Origin: Lysobacter arvi
GTDB taxonomy: Bacteria > Pseudomonadota > Gammaproteobacteria > Xanthomonadales > Xanthomonadaceae
Reading direction: 5' to 3'
Assembly: GCA_031216755.1 (NCBI GenBank)
Contig: JARUHG010000006.1
Coordinates: 124,001 to 188,000, forward strand
Length of the DNA stretch: 64,000 nucleotides
Of the stretch, positions 1-8,467 are shown one piece after another; the first letter of the stretch is position 1, and each line of letters starts with the position of its first letter. A program made the translations under genes and the position numbers. The notes under the pieces are model-generated. The model was not told the DNA's origin. It saw only the letters and a program-made list of their open reading frames with translations, and searched no databases.

Positions 1-1
1 G

Positions 2-481
2 AGCACCGGCGTCTGGGTCTCGTGGCGCGCCGTCCGCGACAAGTCGGCGCCCGGGCGTTTCGTCGGGCCGGTGTACGTCGCCCTCGGTGCGCTGTCCCTT
101 GCGGCTGGCGCGGGCGTGCTCGCGCTGGGCATTCGCAGTGGCGCGCCGTTGCTGATGGGGTTCTCCGCCGTCGGCCTGTTCACCGGCGTGGACATGCTGC
201 GCCGTCGCCTGCGCCGCGCGACCTTCGCGAAGACGCCGCGCTGGTGGATGACGCAGCACTACACCGCGATGATCGGCAACGGCATCGCCACGCACATCGC
301 GTTCCTCGGCATCGGGCTGCCGCGGCTGCTGCCGTGGGCGAACGGCACGGCGCTGCATTACCTCGCGTGGTTCGGCCCGCTCGCCGTGGCGATCGTGGCC
401 AAGGCCATCCTCGACCGCCGCTGGAAGCCCCGGCCTGCGGCCGAGCCGCGTGCGAGCGTTCCCCGCACGCAGGGCGCGTGA
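2..481 (+). CDS. Multi-pass membrane protein, 5'-truncated
   Basis: The reading frame is already open at the window edge, so the true start lies upstream; a GTG at 71 is only an internal candidate. About four hydrophobic segments are visible: near VYVALGALSLAAG, LLMGFSAVGLFTG, an Ala/Ile/Gly-rich stretch around IGNGIATHIAFLG, and LAWFGPLAVAIVAK. A basic segment (RRRLRRATF) and a WWMTQHY motif lie between them. This resembles small DUF2306-like predicted membrane proteins, but I do not recognise a specific function. It ends in a basic, Ala/Pro-rich tail and is followed by 130 nt before the next gene. Confidence 0.6.
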   Translation, partial: STGVWVSWRAVRDKSAPGRFVGPVYVALGALSLAAGAGVLALGIRSGAPLLMGFSAVGLFTGVDMLRRRLRRATFAKTPRWWMTQHYTAMIGNGIATHIAFLGIGLPRLLPWANGTALHYLAWFGPLAVAIVAKAILDRRWKPRPAAEPRASVPRTQGA

Positions 482-613
482 AGACCGCATTCCGTTCGGT
501 TATGTCGGACTGACGAACCGTTGCGTGGAAACGCGTCGTGCGTAACCCGCCGTTTACTTCCGCCGCGGCGCGATCGCCTACCAATAGGCGCACGACGACG
601 CGGAGGAAGCGAC

Positions 614-2029
614 ATGCGGATCAGCATCATCGGCGCGGGCTTCAGCGGCTGCGCACTGGCGACGGAACTCGCACGCGCGGCCTCCTCCGACGTGGACATC
701 CAGCTCGTCGGCGTGCCGGACAGCTACGGGCGCGGCGTGGCGTACGGCGAGGCGAGACCGGAGCACCTGCTCAACGTTCGCGCGCGCGATCTCGGCGCCA
801 CCGCCGATCATCCCGGCGAATTCGCCGACTGGCTCAACCTCACCGAGCGCGCGCGCACGACGTTCCTGCCGCGCCTGGTGTACGGCGAATACCTGCATTC
901 GAGATTGCAGGCCGCCGCGCAGCTGTCGCTCGCCGGCTTCAATCGCATCGCGCAGGAAGCCATCGCGATCGACCGCGAAGGCCCGGCGTTCCGCGTGCAC
1001 CTGGCGGACGGTTCGGACTTCGTCAGCGATCGCGTGGTGCTCACCGTGGGGGCATTGCCGCCGCAGCCGCTCGCCGGCATCGGTCCGCGGCTGGCCGTGC
1101 ATCCCAGCTACATCGCCTGGCCGTGGCAGAACGGCCTGGACGGCATCGGGGCGATCGACCACATCGCGCCGAACCAGCGCGTGCTGATCATCGGCACGGG
1201 GCTGACGATGGCGGACGTGGTGGCGACGCTGCATCGTCGTGGGCATCGCGGGCCGATCACCGCACTCTCGCGTCATGGGCTGCTGCCGCAATCGCACACC
1301 GACGAACCGGCCGCCCCGATCGCCTTGCCGCCGACGGTGCTGAATGCGATCAACACCCACGATCTGCGCGAACTCGTGCGCTCGTTGCGCGCACTGACGC
1401 CGATAGTGCCCGACTGGCGTGCGCTGATCGACGCGCTGCGCCCGTACCTGCAGGGCTTCTGGCGCGGCCTGCCGGCCGAGCGGCGTTCGCAGTTCCTGCG
1501 CCACCTGCGATCGCACTGGGAAGTGTTGCGGCATCGGCTCGCGCCGACGCTGTCGCGGGAACTGGAAGAACTTCGCGTGCGCGGTCGGCTTCGCGTGCGT
1601 GCCGGGCGTCTGCTGCGCGCGCGCCGTACGGGCGAAGCGGTGGAAGTGCTGATCCGCGAGCGCGGTTTCTCGCATGCCAGTCGCGAGGAATTCGACGTGG
1701 TGGTGCGCGCGACCGGGTTCGATACCGACGTGGATCGCACGAGCCATCCGTTGATCGCGCAGTTGCGCGATTCGGGCCTGATCACCGCCGATCCGCTGGG
1801 GCTCGGCATCGAGGCGTCGGCGAGGTTCGAAGCGCTCGACGGCAGCGGCGCTCCGGTGCGCGGGCTTTATGCGCTGGGCCCGCTGCTGCGGGCCCAGCTG
1901 TGGGAGATCACCGCCGTGCCGGAACTTCGCGTCGCGGCGCGCGCACTGGCCAAGCAGTTGCTCAGCGCGCAGGAGCGTCAGGCCAGCGTCGGCATCCGGC
2001 GCGGCATGGAGGCATTGGCGCGGCCGTAG
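614..2029 (+). CDS. FAD/NAD(P)-binding flavoprotein (COG4529-like)
   Basis: 471-residue flavoprotein. The N terminus has a dinucleotide-binding motif (GAGFSGCALATEL), then the GRGVAYG and LLNVRARDLG motifs typical of the FAD-NAD(P)-binding family that transfers hydride between NAD(P)H and FAD. A second nucleotide motif (GTGLTMADVV) lies near residue 195, and an ATGF motif near residue 375 is typical of the FAD domain. The ATG at 614 is chosen because GGAGGAAG sits 4-11 nt upstream; the frame is open further upstream, but that part has no ribosome binding site. The substrate is unknown. Some relatives are N-hydroxylating or hydroxyacylglutathione-linked enzymes, but nothing here decides this. 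Confidence 0.75.
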   Translation: MRISIIGAGFSGCALATELARAASSDVDIQLVGVPDSYGRGVAYGEARPEHLLNVRARDLGATADHPGEFADWLNLTERARTTFLPRLVYGEYLHSRLQAAAQLSLAGFNRIAQEAIAIDREGPAFRVHLADGSDFVSDRVVLTVGALPPQPLAGIGPRLAVHPSYIAWPWQNGLDGIGAIDHIAPNQRVLIIGTGLTMADVVATLHRRGHRGPITALSRHGLLPQSHTDEPAAPIALPPTVLNAINTHDLRELVRSLRALTPIVPDWRALIDALRPYLQGFWRGLPAERRSQFLRHLRSHWEVLRHRLAPTLSRELEELRVRGRLRVRAGRLLRARRTGEAVEVLIRERGFSHASREEFDVVVRATGFDTDVDRTSHPLIAQLRDSGLITADPLGLGIEASARFEALDGSGAPVRGLYALGPLLRAQLWEITAVPELRVAARALAKQLLSAQERQASVGIRRGMEALARP

Positions 2030-2071
2030 CGGAGGCGCCCGGAGGCATCGGCAGATGGGAAAAGTCGCTGT

Positions 2072-2091
2072 ATCCCCGCTTACGCGGGGAT
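2072..2091. repeat. REP-like palindrome ATCCCCGC-TTAC-GCGGGGAT
   Basis: Perfect 8-bp inverted repeat (2072-2079 with 2084-2091) around a 4-nt loop, between two convergent genes. Palindromes of this CCCCGC/GCGGGG type recur between genes in Xanthomonadaceae genomes. With no T-run it is more likely a REP element or a weak bidirectional stop than a classic terminator. Confidence 0.5.
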
Positions 2092-2144
2092 GGCGAATCA
2101 CGCGAACGTCCGGACGACGAGCCTCTGGTTGGACGTCGTGTGGT

Positions 2145-3038
2145 TCAGACGTCGCCGTCGCTCGCCCAGCCTTCGCCGGTGCCGCGGTTGAACACGGTGT
2201 CCGTGTCCAGCACGGTGCCGGCGGGGATGGAATCGTGCTTCGACAGCGCCGCATAGATCGGCGTGAAGTCCGGACGCGTGGCTTCCATCAGCTGCTCGTA
2301 GCTGTCGATGACGAAGTACGTCTTCTGGTACGTGTCGATGCGGTAACGCGTGCGCATGATCCGCTCCAGGTCGAACCCGATCCGGTTCGGCGCGGCGCTT
2401 TCCAGGCAATACATCGACTCGCCCTTGGACGACACGATGCCGCTGCCGTAGATGCGCAGCCCGTCGTCCTGGCGGATCAGCCCGAATTCCACCGTGTACC
2501 AGTACAGGCGCGTCAGGTTCACCAGCGCCTCCGGGCCGATGCCGTGCGCCTTCACGCCGCCGCGGCCATACGCCTGCATGTAGTCGGCGAAGACCGGGTT
2601 CATCAGCAGTGGCACGTGGCCGAACAGGTCGTGGAACAGGTCCGGCTCGGCCAGGTAATCGAGCTGCTCGGGCTTGCGGATCCACCACGTCACCGGGAAG
2701 CGGCGATGGGCGAGATGGTCGAAGAAGGTCAGCTCGGGCAGCAGGCCCTCGACGCCGACGAGCTCCCAGCCGGTCGCCTTGCGCAGGGTGCGGTTGAGGT
2801 CGTCGAACTTCGGGATATGCCCCGGCGTCATGCCCATGGCTTCCTGCGTGCGCAGGAACTCGTCGCTCGCCCGGCCCACGAGGATTTCGCGCTGGCGCTT
2901 GAACAGCGTGCTCCAGACCTCGTGGTCGGTGCTCGTGTAATTCGCCCACGGCTGGTCGACGACCGCCGTCGTGTACACCGGCACGTAGCCCTTGTCGGTG
3001 AGCTGGTGTTCCACGCGATTGGGGGTGCCGAGGTTCAT
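2145..3038 (-). CDS. phhA: Phenylalanine 4-monooxygenase
   Basis: 297 residues, the usual size of bacterial monomeric phenylalanine hydroxylases. It converts L-phenylalanine to L-tyrosine with tetrahydropterin and O2 in the cytoplasm. The iron-binding motif FHDLFGHVPLL is intact (His136 and His141), and the third ligand is Glu184 in WYTVEFGLI. The ATG at 3038 is preceded by AGGAG. An Lrp/AsnC-family gene is transcribed divergently 121 nt away, a common pairing for aromatic amino acid catabolism genes, so Lrp-type control responsive to an amino acid is likely. folE, needed to make pterins, lies elsewhere in the window at 40012. Confidence 0.95.
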   Translation of the reverse strand: MNLGTPNRVEHQLTDKGYVPVYTTAVVDQPWANYTSTDHEVWSTLFKRQREILVGRASDEFLRTQEAMGMTPGHIPKFDDLNRTLRKATGWELVGVEGLLPELTFFDHLAHRRFPVTWWIRKPEQLDYLAEPDLFHDLFGHVPLLMNPVFADYMQAYGRGGVKAHGIGPEALVNLTRLYWYTVEFGLIRQDDGLRIYGSGIVSSKGESMYCLESAAPNRIGFDLERIMRTRYRIDTYQKTYFVIDSYEQLMEATRPDFTPIYAALSKHDSIPAGTVLDTDTVFNRGTGEGWASDGDV

Positions 3039-3049
3039 GCGCTGCTCCT

Positions 3050-3135
3050 GAGTCGAACTTCGACTCTAGCGGCCGGGCCGCGCAATGGGCTTGCGTTGTT
3101 GCGCCTGAGAGGGGTTTCGGCGCAAGATTCCTGCG
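3050..3135. promoter_or_regulatory. phhA/lrp intergenic control region with inverted repeats
   Basis: Two perfect inverted repeats are visible between the divergent genes. GAGTCGAA (3050-3057) pairs with TTCGACTC (3059-3066) and ends directly at the phhA ribosome binding site. TTGCGCC (3099-3105) pairs with GGCGCAA (3119-3125). The second right arm continues into CGCA-agattcc-TGCG (3121-3135), a short A/T-centred dyad of the kind Lrp-family proteins bind. Binding by the adjacent regulator is inferred. Confidence 0.45.
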
Positions 3136-3159
3136 TTTTTCACCCTGCGAGCGCAACCA

Positions 3160-3636
3160 ATGGCCGCCATCGACCTCGACCGCACGGATCTGCAACTGCT
3201 GGCCGAACTGCAGCGGGAAGGCCGGTTGACCAATGCCGAGCTGGCCGACCGCATCCACCTGTCCGCCTCGGCCTGCCTGCGCCGGGTGCAGCGGCTCGAA
3301 CGCGAGGGCGTGATTGCCGGCTATCGCGCGGAAGTCGACCCGGAGCGTCTGGGCCTCGGGCTGCAGGCCTTCGTCCGCGTGCAACTTTCCCGGCACGATG
3401 CCGACGCAGTCGCCGCTTTTGCCGACTTCGTGAACCAGTGGGACGAGGTGGTCGCGTGCCATGCGCTGACCGGCGACATGGACTACCTGCTCCAGATCGT
3501 AGTCCAGGACCTGGAACATTTCTCACGGTTCCTGCTCGACCGCCTGCTGACCCAGGCCGGCGTCGCTGATGTCAATTCGAGCTTCGTGCTGCGGACGGTG
3601 AAGGCGTTCGGCGGAATGCCGTTGCCGGCGCGCTGA
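3160..3636 (+). CDS. Lrp/AsnC family transcriptional regulator
   Basis: 158 residues with the standard two-domain layout. The N-terminal winged helix-turn-helix covers about residues 5-60 (LDRTDLQLLAELQREGRLTN, then LSASACLRRVQRLEREGVI), followed by a linker and a RAM ligand-binding domain. A HALTGDMDYLLQIV segment matches the conserved GDxDY region where effector amino acids bind. Its position divergent from phhA suggests it senses an aromatic amino acid and controls phhA, as Lrp-type regulators do in related loci. It ends 3 nt from the convergent TetR gene. Confidence 0.9.
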   Translation: MAAIDLDRTDLQLLAELQREGRLTNAELADRIHLSASACLRRVQRLEREGVIAGYRAEVDPERLGLGLQAFVRVQLSRHDADAVAAFADFVNQWDEVVACHALTGDMDYLLQIVVQDLEHFSRFLLDRLLTQAGVADVNSSFVLRTVKAFGGMPLPAR

Positions 3637-3639
3637 CCG

Positions 3640-4314
3640 TCAGCGCCGCGCCTGGCGGCCTTCTTCGGCCAACGTCCTGGATCCGGCAATGATCATGCGG
3701 ACCATCAGCGTGAGCTGACGGACCAGCTCCGGGTCCTTCTCGCGCGGAAGGTCCACCGCCGTCGCGCCCATCGCGAAGACCAGGCGGGTGATCGCCTTGG
3801 CCACCAGCGCGGGCTCGCGCAGGGTCACGCCCTGGGCCGCATTGAGCTGGATCAGGCTCACGCGCAGCTCTTCCTCGAAGAAGCTGAGCTGGCGGTCGAC
3901 CGCATGCTTGAAGGCGTCCGAGCCGGCCGTTCCCTCGCGCAGCAGGACGTGCAGCAACTGGTCGTCGGCGCGCAGCTGCTCCATGAAGGCTTCCACCGCG
4001 CCGCGCACGGCGCTGCGGTCGATGGCGGCGCGCACCCGGGCGGCGTCGATGATCTTCTGCAACGACAGGCCGGCAAGATCGATCAGCGCGACGGCCAGTT
4101 CGTCCATGTCGCGGAACTGGCGGTAGAAGCTGTTGGGCGCGATGCCCGCCTCGCGGGCGACCTCGCGCAGGCTCAGGGTCGACACGCTGCGGTGCGGACC
4201 GATGAGCTTGAGCGCCGCCGCCAGCAGGTCTTCCCGCGAGATCGCCGATTTTCGCCCCGAGATGTGCTCGGAATCGGCGGGAATTTGGGTGTGTGGGCTC
4301 AAGGCGGCGTGCAC
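3640..4314 (-). CDS. TetR-family regulator, DesT/FabR-like
   Basis: About 224 residues from the GTG at 4314, the only canonical start that leaves a short leader before the helix-turn-helix; longer frames run into the divergent promoter. The HTH spans about residues 20-65 (ISREDLLAAALKLIGPHRS to GIAPNSFYRQFRDMDELAVAL). The SFYRQFRDMDEL helix is characteristic of FabR/DesT regulators, which sense the ratio of unsaturated to saturated acyl-CoA and repress desaturases. The C-terminal domain contains a TAVDLPREKDPELVRQLT segment seen in that subfamily. Divergence from a ferredoxin reductase and desaturase pair matches the DesT-DesCB arrangement of Pseudomonas. It is likely autoregulated through the intergenic palindrome. 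Confidence 0.85.
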   Translation of the reverse strand: MHAALSPHTQIPADSEHISGRKSAISREDLLAAALKLIGPHRSVSTLSLREVAREAGIAPNSFYRQFRDMDELAVALIDLAGLSLQKIIDAARVRAAIDRSAVRGAVEAFMEQLRADDQLLHVLLREGTAGSDAFKHAVDRQLSFFEEELRVSLIQLNAAQGVTLREPALVAKAITRLVFAMGATAVDLPREKDPELVRQLTLMVRMIIAGSRTLAEEGRQARR

Positions 4315-4348
4315 GGCGACGTTCGGTCCGGCATCATATCGGGGATTT

Positions 4349-4390
4349 AATATACAGTCGTATACACATCTGTGCGCATGTCTGTATAGT
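4349..4390. promoter_or_regulatory. Divergent promoter/operator of the desaturase locus
   Basis: TATACAG (4351-4357) and CTGTATA (4382-4388) form a perfect 7-bp inverted repeat flanking further ATAC/TGT half-sites. A plausible plus-strand sigma-70 promoter is TATACA (4361-4366), an 18-nt spacer, and TATAGT (4385-4390). On the minus strand, TATATT (4354-4349) could be the -10 of the regulator gene. Both would be covered by a repressor bound at the dyad. The plus -10 lies 7 nt before the ATG at 4398, so the reductase mRNA may be leaderless. Confidence 0.5.
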
Positions 4391-4397
4391 GGCACGC

Positions 4398-5501
4398 ATG
4401 AGTGCCGTTCTCCGTTCCTCCAAGCGTCCGCGCGGCCTGCGCCGACTGCTCCACGCCTGCGTCGCGCCAAACGTTTTCGACTTCTGGGCGCAGCGCCTGG
4501 ATCGCACCTGGACGTGGGATCGCCCGCTGGCCCGCATCGTCGAGCGCCGCCCGGAAGCGCGCGACGCCATCACGCTGGTGCTGCGGCCCAATCGCCACTG
4601 GCGGGGCTTCCGCGCCGGGCAGCATGTGAACGTGAGCGCGGAGATCGACGGCGCCTGCGTCACGCGCAGCTACAGCCTGAGCGCCGCGCCGCGTGCCGAC
4701 GGACTGCTGGCGATCACGGTCAAGCGCGTGGAGGGCGGCAAGCTCAGCACGCACCTGCACGACAACGCCTGCGTCGGCGACGTGCTCCAGATCGGACCGG
4801 CGTTCGGTGAGATGACCTGGCCGCCGGCGCATGACGCCGGTTGGTTGTTGCTGGCCGCCGGCAGCGGCATCACCCCGCTGGTGGCGCTGGTGCGCGAGCA
4901 CGCGGCGCGCGGCATGCCGGCGCCGGTGACGCTGCTGTACTGGGCGCGCACGCGCGAAGAACTGTGCTTCGCCGACGAACTGCTCGCGCTGGCCGACGCG
5001 CATCCGGATTTTGCCGTGCATTGCCTGCTCACCCGCGAGATCGACGCCGCGTCCGACGTCGCCCCGGCACGTCGGCTCGACGCGGCGCAGCTGGCCTCGC
5101 TCGTGCCCGATGCGGCGCAGCGGAGCGTCTATGCCTGCGGTCCGTCCGGCTTCGTGGACACCGCGCGCGCGCTGCTCGGGGAAACCGCCCGCAGCTTCCG
5201 CGCGGAAGCCTTCACGCCGCCGGCGCGTTCGTTCCACGACGGCGGCGATGCCGTCGTTACCCTGCAACGCAGCGGCCGCACGCTGACCGTGCCGCGAGGG
5301 CAGTCGCTGCTCACGGCCCTGGAAGCGCAGGGCCTCAAGCCCGCCTCCGGTTGCCGCATGGGCATCTGCAACACCTGCGCCTGCGGCAAGTCCGCCGGCG
5401 CCACGCGCGACCTCTCCACCGGCGAGGTCCGCACCGAACCCTCGTCCGCGCTGCGCCTGTGCATCAGCGCCGCGGCGGGCGACATCGAACTGGATCTGTG
5501 A
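4398..5501 (+). CDS. Ferredoxin reductase for fatty acid desaturase (DesC-like)
   Basis: 367 residues that pass electrons from NAD(P)H through FAD and a [2Fe-2S] centre, probably to the desaturase encoded next. The order is an N-terminal lead, an FNR-type FAD-binding domain (RSYSLSAAP near residue 93), an NAD-binding domain (LLAAGSGITPLVALVREH and YACGPSGFVDTA), and a C-terminal plant-type ferredoxin domain. Its cluster ligands are intact: Cys319, Cys324, Cys327 and Cys355. The ATG at 4398 has no Shine-Dalgarno sequence and sits just after a -10-like TATAGT. The stop lies 16 nt before the likely desaturase start, consistent with a two-gene operon under the divergent TetR regulator. Confidence 0.88.
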   Translation: MSAVLRSSKRPRGLRRLLHACVAPNVFDFWAQRLDRTWTWDRPLARIVERRPEARDAITLVLRPNRHWRGFRAGQHVNVSAEIDGACVTRSYSLSAAPRADGLLAITVKRVEGGKLSTHLHDNACVGDVLQIGPAFGEMTWPPAHDAGWLLLAAGSGITPLVALVREHAARGMPAPVTLLYWARTREELCFADELLALADAHPDFAVHCLLTREIDAASDVAPARRLDAAQLASLVPDAAQRSVYACGPSGFVDTARALLGETARSFRAEAFTPPARSFHDGGDAVVTLQRSGRTLTVPRGQSLLTALEAQGLKPASGCRMGICNTCACGKSAGATRDLSTGEVRTEPSSALRLCISAAAGDIELDL

Positions 5502-5517
5502 GTTGAGCCGCACCGAC

Positions 5518-6648
5518 ATGACGTTCCGCAACCGCGCCCTTTCCCCCGCAGAACTCGACCGCTTCGGCGAGGAGCTCGACGAGCTGCGCAAGCGCACCGT
5601 GGCCACGCTGGGCCAGCGCGATGCCGATTACATCCGCTCGATCGTCGCGTGGGTCCGCTGGACCGAAGTCGCCGGTCGCGGGCTGCTCTACCTGGGCGCC
5701 TTCTCGCTGCTGTTCGCGCCGGTACTGCTGTGGCCGGCGTGCGTGCTCGGGGCGCTGCTGCTGGGGTTGTCGAAGATCCTGGAGAACATGGAGCTGGGCC
5801 ACAACGTCATCCACGGCCAGTACGACTGGATGCGCGACCCGCACCTGGACGGCAAGACCTACGAGTGGGACATCGTCGGCACGGCGGACAACTGGCGCCA
5901 CACGCACAACTTCCGCCACCACACCTACACCAACGTGCGCGGGCTCGACGACGACATCGGCTACGGCCTGCTGCGCATCTTCCCGGAGCAGCGCTGGCGC
6001 GCGTATTACCTGATGCAGCCGCTGATCGCGGTGGTGTTCGCGCTGCTGTTCGAGTGGGGCGTGGCGATCCAGAACCTGAAGCTCGGCCGCTGGATCCACG
6101 GCAAGGTGTCGCATCGCCAGATGTGGCGCATGTTCAAGCCCGTCGGCCGCAAGATGGCGCGGCAGATCGTGAAGGATTACGTGGTGTTCCCGGCGCTGGC
6201 CGGTCCGTTCTTCCTGCCGGTGCTGCTGGGCAACATCGTGGCGAACATCCTGCGCAACCTTTGGACGTACACGATCATCTTCTGCGGCCACTTCACTGCC
6301 GAGGCCGAAACGTTCCCGAAGGAATGCGTGCGCAACGAGTCGCGCGGCCACTGGTACCTGCGCCAGCTGCGCGGTTCGTCGAACATCAGCGGCGGTTGGC
6401 TGATCGACGTGCTGTCGGGCAACCTCAGCCACCAGATCGAGCACCACTTCTACCCGGACGTGCCGGCCAACCGCTACGCCGCGATGGCGGTGGAAGTGCG
6501 CGAGATCTGCAAGCGCTACGGCCAGCACTACAACACCGGCTCGCTGCCCCGGCAGTTCGGCCAGGTGGTGTGGCGCATCGTGCGGCATGCCTTCCCGAGC
6601 CGGCCGCGCCGCACCGCGCCGCTGGTGGCGGCTGGCGAAGCGGCGTGA
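5518..6648 (+). CDS. Membrane fatty acid desaturase (DesA/DesB-like)
   Basis: About 376 residues; integral membrane di-iron enzyme that introduces a double bond into acyl chains. All three histidine boxes are present: HNVIH at 95-99, HTHNFRHH at 128-135 and HQIEHH at 305-310. Hydrophobic segments lie between the first two boxes and the third (LLYLGAFSLLFAPVLL, LMQPLIAVVFALLF, NIVANILRNLWTYTIIF). The first in-frame candidate is TTG at 5503, but the ATG at 5518 gives the expected N terminus. It is coupled to the upstream ferredoxin reductase. Together with the divergent DesT-like regulator it forms a membrane-fluidity control unit. Confidence 0.88.
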   Translation: MTFRNRALSPAELDRFGEELDELRKRTVATLGQRDADYIRSIVAWVRWTEVAGRGLLYLGAFSLLFAPVLLWPACVLGALLLGLSKILENMELGHNVIHGQYDWMRDPHLDGKTYEWDIVGTADNWRHTHNFRHHTYTNVRGLDDDIGYGLLRIFPEQRWRAYYLMQPLIAVVFALLFEWGVAIQNLKLGRWIHGKVSHRQMWRMFKPVGRKMARQIVKDYVVFPALAGPFFLPVLLGNIVANILRNLWTYTIIFCGHFTAEAETFPKECVRNESRGHWYLRQLRGSSNISGGWLIDVLSGNLSHQIEHHFYPDVPANRYAAMAVEVREICKRYGQHYNTGSLPRQFGQVVWRIVRHAFPSRPRRTAPLVAAGEAA

Positions 6649-6831
6649 TCCAGGACGCTGGAGCGTTGCGCTCCTGGCCCCTCTCCAACCGCTAGGAGTT
6701 GCGTGAGGGCCGAGGCTGCGCGAGCACGCTCGTCCTGCGAAGACCGCGGTCTACGCTCTGCGAGGAAGCAAAACTGGCGCCTTGAAGCATTCGGCATGCC
6801 GATGCCGTCGCTCCGTTTCCCCTCACCCCAA

Positions 6832-6854
6832 CCCCTCTCCCGAGGGGAGAGGGG
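6832..6854. repeat. CCCCTCTCC/GGAGAGGGG hairpin downstream of desaturase
   Basis: Inverted repeat with arms 6832-6840 and 6846-6854, set in a CCTCACCCCAACCC context. A near copy occurs at 9632-9652. It lies between the convergent desaturase and patatin genes and may act as a weak bidirectional transcription stop. Otherwise the 228-nt gap shows nothing coding. Confidence 0.45.
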
Positions 6855-6876
6855 CTTCAGATGAGGGGCTCGCCAC

Positions 6877-7941
6877 TTAGCGCGACAGCACGCCCTGCTC
6901 CGCCAGCGCCTTGCATTGCGGATCGCGGCGCAGCTTCGACATCCACTTGCGGTCTTCTTCCTCGCAGAACGCGCGCAGTTTCGCCTGCTCGGCCTTCGCA
7001 TCGGCTGCACGTCGGGCGGCGAGCGCCTCGTCCTGGCGCGCCTTCTGCCACTGCGCGACCTTCGCGCGGATCTGCGGCATCGCCGCCAGCGCCGCGCGTT
7101 CGCCTTCCATGATCGCGTTGTTGCGCTGCTCGAAATCCGCCGGGCCGATGTCGTTCACGCTCGGGCGGATCACCACGTCGGCGCGCGCGAGTTCCTGCGC
7201 GCCGAGCTTCTGGCCCATGATCGTGATCGACTGGTTGACGTTGCCCAGCATGCTCCCGGGGTTCTTTCCGCTGGCCTTGCTGGAAATGTCGACCGCGATG
7301 ACGAAGTCCGCGCCGAGCTGGCGTGCCGCGTCGACCGGCACCGGGCTCACGACGCCGCCGTCGACGTAGTGGAACTTGCCGATCGCGACCGGCTCGAACA
7401 CGCCGGGAATGCTGCTCGATGCGCGCACCGCCTGGCCCGTGTTGCCGCGCACGAACACGGTGCGGTCGCCGGTTTCCAGGTTCGTCGCCACCGCGGCGAA
7501 GGGCATGCGCATGCGTTCGATGGATTTGCCGCCGACCAGCTGGTTCACGTAGTCCTGCAGCTTCTGGCCCTTCACGACGCCGCCGGAGAACAGGCTGACG
7601 TCGCGGATTTCCGCCTCGTCCAGCGAGAACGCCGTCTTCTGCATCGCGAAGGGGTCCATGCCGCTGGCGTACAGCGCGCCGACCACGCTGCCGGCGCTGG
7701 TGCCGGCGACCACGACCGGCCGGAAGCCGTTGGCTTCGAGCATCTTGATCACGCCGATGTGCGCGAAACCCTTCGCCGCGCCACCACCGAGCGCGATGCC
7801 GATGCGGATCTTCGGCGCGGGTGCGGCCGGTGCGACCACCGCCAGCGGCGGAGTCGGCTTCACGGCCTCGCCGCCGCAGGCGCCCAGCAGGACGGCGAAG
7901 GACGCGAGCAGGAACGGGTGCAGCGAACGGAGCGGTTTCAT
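6877..7941 (-). CDS. Patatin-like phospholipase, lipoprotein
   Basis: 354 residues from the ATG at 7941 (a GTG lies 6 nt upstream). The N terminus is a lipoprotein signal (LLASFAVLLGAC), so the enzyme is probably membrane-anchored in the periplasm or outer membrane. The patatin core is complete: glycine-rich oxyanion loop (GGGAAKGFAHIG, about residues 53-64), nucleophile elbow GTSAG, and DGG motif carrying the catalytic Asp. The C-terminal third is a charged Ala/Lys/Arg/Glu-rich helix ending in WMSKLRRDPQCKALAEQ. The predicted activity is acyl hydrolysis of lipids. It belongs to the bacterial RssA-like group rather than the large type V-secreted patatins, since no beta-barrel is present. Confidence 0.88.
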   Translation of the reverse strand: MKPLRSLHPFLLASFAVLLGACGGEAVKPTPPLAVVAPAAPAPKIRIGIALGGGAAKGFAHIGVIKMLEANGFRPVVVAGTSAGSVVGALYASGMDPFAMQKTAFSLDEAEIRDVSLFSGGVVKGQKLQDYVNQLVGGKSIERMRMPFAAVATNLETGDRTVFVRGNTGQAVRASSSIPGVFEPVAIGKFHYVDGGVVSPVPVDAARQLGADFVIAVDISSKASGKNPGSMLGNVNQSITIMGQKLGAQELARADVVIRPSVNDIGPADFEQRNNAIMEGERAALAAMPQIRAKVAQWQKARQDEALAARRAADAKAEQAKLRAFCEEEDRKWMSKLRRDPQCKALAEQGVLSR

Positions 7942-8041
7942 CGGCACGAGGCGGTTGGGTACGGGGAATGGAGGCGATCAGCGGCGGAGGATACAGGGGC
8001 GATGCGGCACGGCAGGATGCGCGCCGAGGCGGATTCGTCGA

Positions 8042-8461
<420 letters not shown>

Positions 8462-8467
8462 TCGCGG

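Noticed and set aside
521-613. Longer N terminus for the FAD/NAD(P) protein
   Set aside because: The extra 31 codons are basic and lack a ribosome site; the ATG at 614 has GGAGGAAG and starts exactly at the Rossmann strand.
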